Source: Arctopsyche grandis
Taxonomy: Eukaryota; Arthropoda; Insecta; Trichoptera; Hydropsychidae
Assembly (NCBI RefSeq): GCF_051622035.1
Contig: NC_135358.1
Span: forward strand, 22,696,501-22,760,500
DNA: 64,000 nucleotides
Reading direction: 5' to 3'
Made by a program: the position numbers and the translations under genes. Below, piece by piece: positions 59,901 through 64,000 of this stretch. The number at the start of each line of letters is the position of its first letter. Positions within the stretch are counted from its first letter, which is position 1. The notes beneath the pieces are model-generated. The model searched no databases, was not told the DNA's origin, and saw nothing but the letters and a program-made list of their open reading frames with translations.

Positions 59901-62900
59901 TCGAATTCTTTGATTTCCGTGATAGTTAGGCTAGGTTGGGTTAGGATTGGTGAGGTTAGCGCGTTTTGTGAAAAGCTAACAATTTCGAATTCTTTGATTT
60001 CGGTGATGGTTAGGTTTGGTTGGGTTAGGTTTGGTGAGCTTAGCGAGTTTTGTGCAAATCTTACAATTTTGAATTCTTTGATTTCGGTGATGGTTAGGTT
60101 AGGTTGGGTTAGGTTTGGTGTGGTAAGCAAGTTATAAGTAAATCTTACAATGTCGAATTCTCTGATTTCGGTGATGGTAAGGTTGGGTTGGGTTAGGTTT
60201 GGTGAGGTGAATGAGTTTTTTGGATATTTTTGCAATGTCGAATTCTCTGATATCGGTGATGGTTAGGTTGGGTTGGGTAAGGATTGGTGATGTTAGCGCG
60301 TTTTGTGAAAAGCTTACAATTCTGAATTCTTTGATTTCGGTGATGGTTAGGTTAGGTTGGGTTAGGTTTTGTAAGGTGAGCGACTTTTGTGTAGATCTTA
60401 CAATCTCGAGTTCTTTGATTTCGGTGATGGTTAGGTTAGGTTGGGTTAGGTTTGGTGTGGTTAGCAAGTTTTAAGTAAATCTTACAATCTCGAATTCTCT
60501 GATTTTGGTGATGGTTAGGTTGGGTTGGGTTAGGGTTAGTGAGGAGAACGAGTTTTTTGGATATTTTTGCAATGTCGAATTCTTTGATTTCGGTGATTGT
60601 GAGGCTATGTTTGGTTAGGATTGGCGAGGTTAGCGCGTTTTGTGAAAAGCTTACAATTTTGAATTCTTTGATTTCGGTGATGGTTAGGTTAGGTTGGGTT
60701 AGGTTTGGTGAGGTTAGCGAGTTGTTTGGATATTTTTGCAATGTCGAATTCTTTGATTTCGGTGATAGTTAGGCTAGGTTGGGTTAGGATTAGTGAGGTT
60801 AGCGCGTTTTGTGAAAAGCTTACAATTTTGAATTCTTTGATTTCGGTGTTGGTTAGGTTAGGTTGGGTTAGGTTTGGTGAGCTTAGCGAGTTTTGTGCAA
60901 ATCTTACAATTTTGAATTCTTTGATTTCGGTGATGGTTAGGTTAGGTTGGGTTAGGTTTGGTGTGGTAAGCAAGTTATAAGTAAATCTTACAATGTCGAA
61001 TTCTCTGATTTCGGTGATGGTAAGGTTGGGTTTGGTTAGGTTTGGTGAGGTGAATGAGTTTTTTGGATATTTTTGCAATGTCGAATTCTTTGATTTCGGT
61101 GATAGTTTGGCTAGGTTGGGTTAGGATTGGTGAGGTTAGCGCGTTTTGTGAAAAGCTTACAAATTTGAATTCTTTGATTTCGTTGATGGTTAGGTTAGGT
61201 TGGGTTAGGTTTGGTGAGCTTAGCGAATTTTGTGCAAATCTTACAATTTTGAATTCTTTGATTTCGGTGATGGTTAGGTTAGGTTGGGTTAGGTTTGGTG
61301 TGGTAAGCAAGTTTTAAGTAAATCTTACTATCTCGAATTCTCTGATTTCGGTGATGGTTAGGTTAGGTTGGGTTAGGTTTGGTGTGGTAAGCAAGTTATA
61401 AGTAAATCTTACAATGTCGAATTCTCTGATTTCGGTGATGGTAAGGTTGGGTTTGGTTAGGTTTGGTGAGGTGAATGAGTTTTTTGGATATTTTTGCAAT
61501 GTCGAATTCTTTGATTTCGGTGATAGTTAGGCTAGGTTGGGTTAGGATTAGTGAGGTTAGCGCGTTTTGTGAAAAGCTTACAATTTTGAATTCTTTGATT
61601 TCGGTGATGGTTAGGTTAGGCTGGGTTAGGTTTGGTGAGGTTAGCGAGTTTTGTGCAAATCTTACAATTTTGAATTCTTTGATTTCGGTGATGGTTAGGT
61701 TGGGTTGGGTAAGGATTGGTGATGTTAGCGCGTTTTGTGAAAAGCTTACAATTCTGAATTCTTTGATTTCGGTGATGGTTAGGTTAGGTTGGGTTAGGTT
61801 TGGTGAGGTTAGCGAGTTGTTTGGATATTTTTGCAATGTCGAATTCTTTGATTTCGGTGATAGTTAGGCTAGGTTGGGTTAGGATTAGTGAGGTTAGCGC
61901 GTTTTGTGAAAAGCTTACAATTTTGAATTCTTTGATTTCGGTGATGGTTAGGTTAGGTTGGGTTAGGTTTGGTGAGGTTAGCGAGTTTTGTGCAAATCTT
62001 ACAATTTTCAATTCTTTGATTTCGGTGATGGTTAGGTTGGGTTGGGTAAGGATTGGTGATGTTAGCGCGTTTTGTGAAAAGCTTACAATTCTGAATTCTT
62101 TGATTTCGGTGATGGTTAGGTTAGGTTGGGTTAGGTATGGTGAGGTTAGCGAGTTTTTTGGATATTTTTGCAATGTCGAATTCTTTGATTTCCGTGATAG
62201 TTAGGCTAGGATGGGTTAGGATTGGTGAGGTTAGCGCGTTTTGTGAAAAGCTAACAATTTTGAATTCTTTGATTTCGGTGATGGTTAGGTTAGGTTGGGT
62301 TAGGTTTGGTGAGCTTAGCGAGTTTTGTGCAAATCTTACAATTTTGAATTCTTTGATTTCGGTGATGGTTAGGTTAGGTTGGGTTAGGTTTGGTGTGGTA
62401 AGCAAGTTATAAGTAAATCTTACAATGTCGAATTCTCTGATTTCGGTGATGGTAAGGTTGGGTTTGGTTAGGTTTGGTGAGGTGAATGAGTTTTTTGGAT
62501 ATTTTTGCAATGTTTAATTCTTTGATTTCGGTGATAGTTAGGCTAGGTTGGGTTAGGATTAGTGAGGTGAGCGCGTTTTGTGAAAAGCTTACAATTTTGA
62601 ATTCTTTGATTTCGGTGATGGTTAGGTTAGGTTGGGTTAGGTTTGGTGAGGTTAGCGAGTTTTGTGCAAATCTTACAATTTTGAATTCTTTGATTTCGGT
62701 GATGGTTAGGTTGGGTTGGGTAAGGATTGTTGATGTTAGCGCGTTTTGTGAAAAGCTTACAATTCTGAATTCTTTGATTTCGGTGATGGTTAGGTTAGGT
62801 TGGGTTAGGTTTGGTGAGGTTAGCGAGTTGTTTGGATATTTTTGCAATGTCGAATTCTTTGATTTCGGTGATAGTTAGGCTAGGTTGGGTTAGGATTAGT

Positions 62901-64000
62901 GAGGTTAGCGCGTTTTGTGAAAAGCTTACAATTTTGAATTCTTTGATTTCGGTGATGGTTAGGTTAGGTTGGGTTAGGTTTGGTGAGGTTAGCGAGTTTT
63001 GTGCAAATCTTACAATTTTGAATTCTTTGATTTCGGTGATGGTTAGGTTGGGTTGGGTAAGGATTGGTGATGTTAGCGCGTTTTGTGAAAAGCTTACAAT
63101 TCTGAATTCTTTGATTTCGGTGATGGTTAGGTTAGGTTGGGTTAGGTTTGGTGAGGTTAGCGAGTTTTTTGGATATTTTTGCAATGTCGAATTCTTTGAT
63201 TTCGGTGATAGTTTGGCTAGGTTGGGTTAGGATTGGTGAGGTTAGCGCGTTTTGTGAAAAGCTTACAAATTTGAATTCTTTGATTTCGTTGATGGTTAGG
63301 TTAGGTTGGGTTAGGTTTGGTGAGCTTAGCGAATTTTGTGCAAATCTTACAATTTTGAATTCTTTGATTTCGGTGATGGTTAGGTTAGGTTGGGTTAGGT
63401 TTGGTGTGGTAAGCAAGTTTTAAGTAAATCTTACTATCTCGAATTCTCTGATTTCGGTGATGGTTAGGTTAGGTTGGGTTAGGTATGGTGAGGTTAGCGA
63501 GTTTTTTGGATAATTTTGCAATGTCGAATTCTTTGATTTTGATGATAGTTTGGCTAGGTTTGGTGTGCTTTGCTGACATTAGCGAGTTTTGTGCAAATCT
63601 TACAATTTTGAATTCTTTGATTTCGGTGATGGTTAGGTTAGGTTGGGTTAGGTTTTGTGTGGTAAGCAAGTTATAAGTAAATCTTACAATGTCGAATTCT
63701 CTGATATCGGTGATGGTTAGGTTGGGTTGGGTATGGATTGGTGATGTTAGGGCGTTTTGTGAAAAGCTTACAATTCTGAATTCTTTGATTTCGGTGATGG
63801 TTAGGTTAGGTTGGGTTAGGTTTGGTGAGGTAAGCGAGTTTTTTGGATATTTTTGCAATGTCGAATTCTTTGATTTCCGTGATAGTTAGGCTAGGTTGGG
63901 TTAGGATTGGTGAGGTTAGCGCGTTTTGTGAAAAGCTAACAATTTCGAATTCTTTGATTTCGGTGATGGTTAGGTTAGGTTGGGTTAGGTTTGGTGAGCT
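54000..64000 (+). repeat. Distal satellite domain with 1.0-4.0 kb higher-order units
   Basis: From about 54 kb on, the AATCCGGTGATGG monomer class is no longer seen and the order becomes simpler. Blocks recur at spacings of 1011 bp (61784 to 62795), 1094 bp (55550 to 56644), 2359 bp (57150 to 59509) and 3960 bp (58835 to 62795, and 59509 to 63469). These are about 12, 13, 28 and 47 monomers. A degenerate monomer with GGTGTGCTTTGCTGAC marks successive blocks at about 51.42, 54.47, 57.24, 59.60 and 63.56 kb. Confidence 0.75.

Larger units (their letters stand above)
33479..64000 (+). repeat. Satellite array, 84/85-bp monomer with TTAGG-like tract, about 360 copies
   Basis: Almost every monomer starts with GAATTC, then TTTGATTTCGGTGATGG, then seven pentamers: three exact TTAGG and four with one mismatch (TTGGG, TTTGG, TGAGG, TTAGC). 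A variable 3' part of about 27 bp follows. Variant classes of that part recur: GAGTTTTTTGGATATTTTTG (85 bp), GCGCGTTTTGTGAAAAGCTT, GCGAGTTTTGTGCAAATCTT, GCAAGTTTTAAGTAAATCTT and GCGACTTTTGTGTAGATCTT (84 bp each). A rarer class has AATCCGGTGATGGTTGGG. The array is uninterrupted by any other sequence and runs off the window. An 84-bp unit is 28 codons, so frames remain open on both strands; I regard these as non-coding. Confidence 0.95.

Noticed and set aside
33479..64000. More than a hundred open frames of 60-211 codons on both strands
   Set aside because: They are the same 28-residue satellite translation in different phases; each ends where an 85-bp monomer shifts the frame, and both strands are equally open.
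33479..64000. CRISPR-like array (regular repeats with variable segments)
   Set aside because: The variable parts are a handful of recurring classes rather than unique spacers, spacing is that of a satellite, and the host is an insect.

Overview
This window is eukaryotic and almost certainly from an insect. It is AT-rich with widespread TATG/TACATA microsatellites, has a spliced rolling stone-like gene with GT-AG introns, carries insect-type LINEs, tRNA-derived SINEs, hAT and Helitron pieces, and contains an endogenous copy of an ambisense densovirus. The order cannot be fixed from sequence alone. The TTAGG-like satellite would fit an insect with the ancestral telomere repeat, or one that kept decayed copies of it.

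Layout. 1-9.2 kb is intergenic, AT-rich and gene-poor, with a LINE 3' fragment (1.28-2.15 kb), SINEs (4.4, 8.3 kb), an imperfect tandem duplication (7.15-7.64 kb) and a Helitron 3' end (9.0 kb). 9.2-21.2 kb holds the only convincing host gene, a four-coding-exon, 300-codon rolling stone-like membrane protein. Its first coding intron is 9 kb long and full of transposon debris: a hAT non-autonomous element with target duplications, a SINE, a dispersed repeat, a LINE fragment, and an element with inverted clusters of a 9-bp box. 21.6-28.0 kb is a nest of transposons: an RTE-like LINE inside a dispersed repeat, then a hAT transposase pseudogene split by a second hAT element, which is itself split by a MITE with long terminal inverted repeats.

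28.0-33.4 kb is a nearly full-length endogenous densovirus. The NS half reads on the + strand, with NS1 and NS2 overlapping and still largely open. The VP half reads on the - strand, with a TATA box, a VP1 start, a phospholipase A2 region and a capsid jelly-roll, and carries several frameshifts. A LINE reverse transcriptase fragment sits where the two viral transcription units converge.

33.48-64.0 kb is one uninterrupted satellite array of about 360 copies of an 84/85-bp monomer, running off the window end. Two fifths of each monomer is a run of seven TTAGG-like pentamers. The array has nested higher-order duplications of about 1.0 to 6.5 kb, all whole multiples of the monomer. The viral insertion directly abuts this array. 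The most unusual features are the TTAGG-derived satellite with its higher-order structure and the densovirus fossil next to it. The setting (nested transposons, virus, satellite, few genes) resembles a subtelomeric or piRNA-cluster-like heterochromatic domain; that reading is inference.
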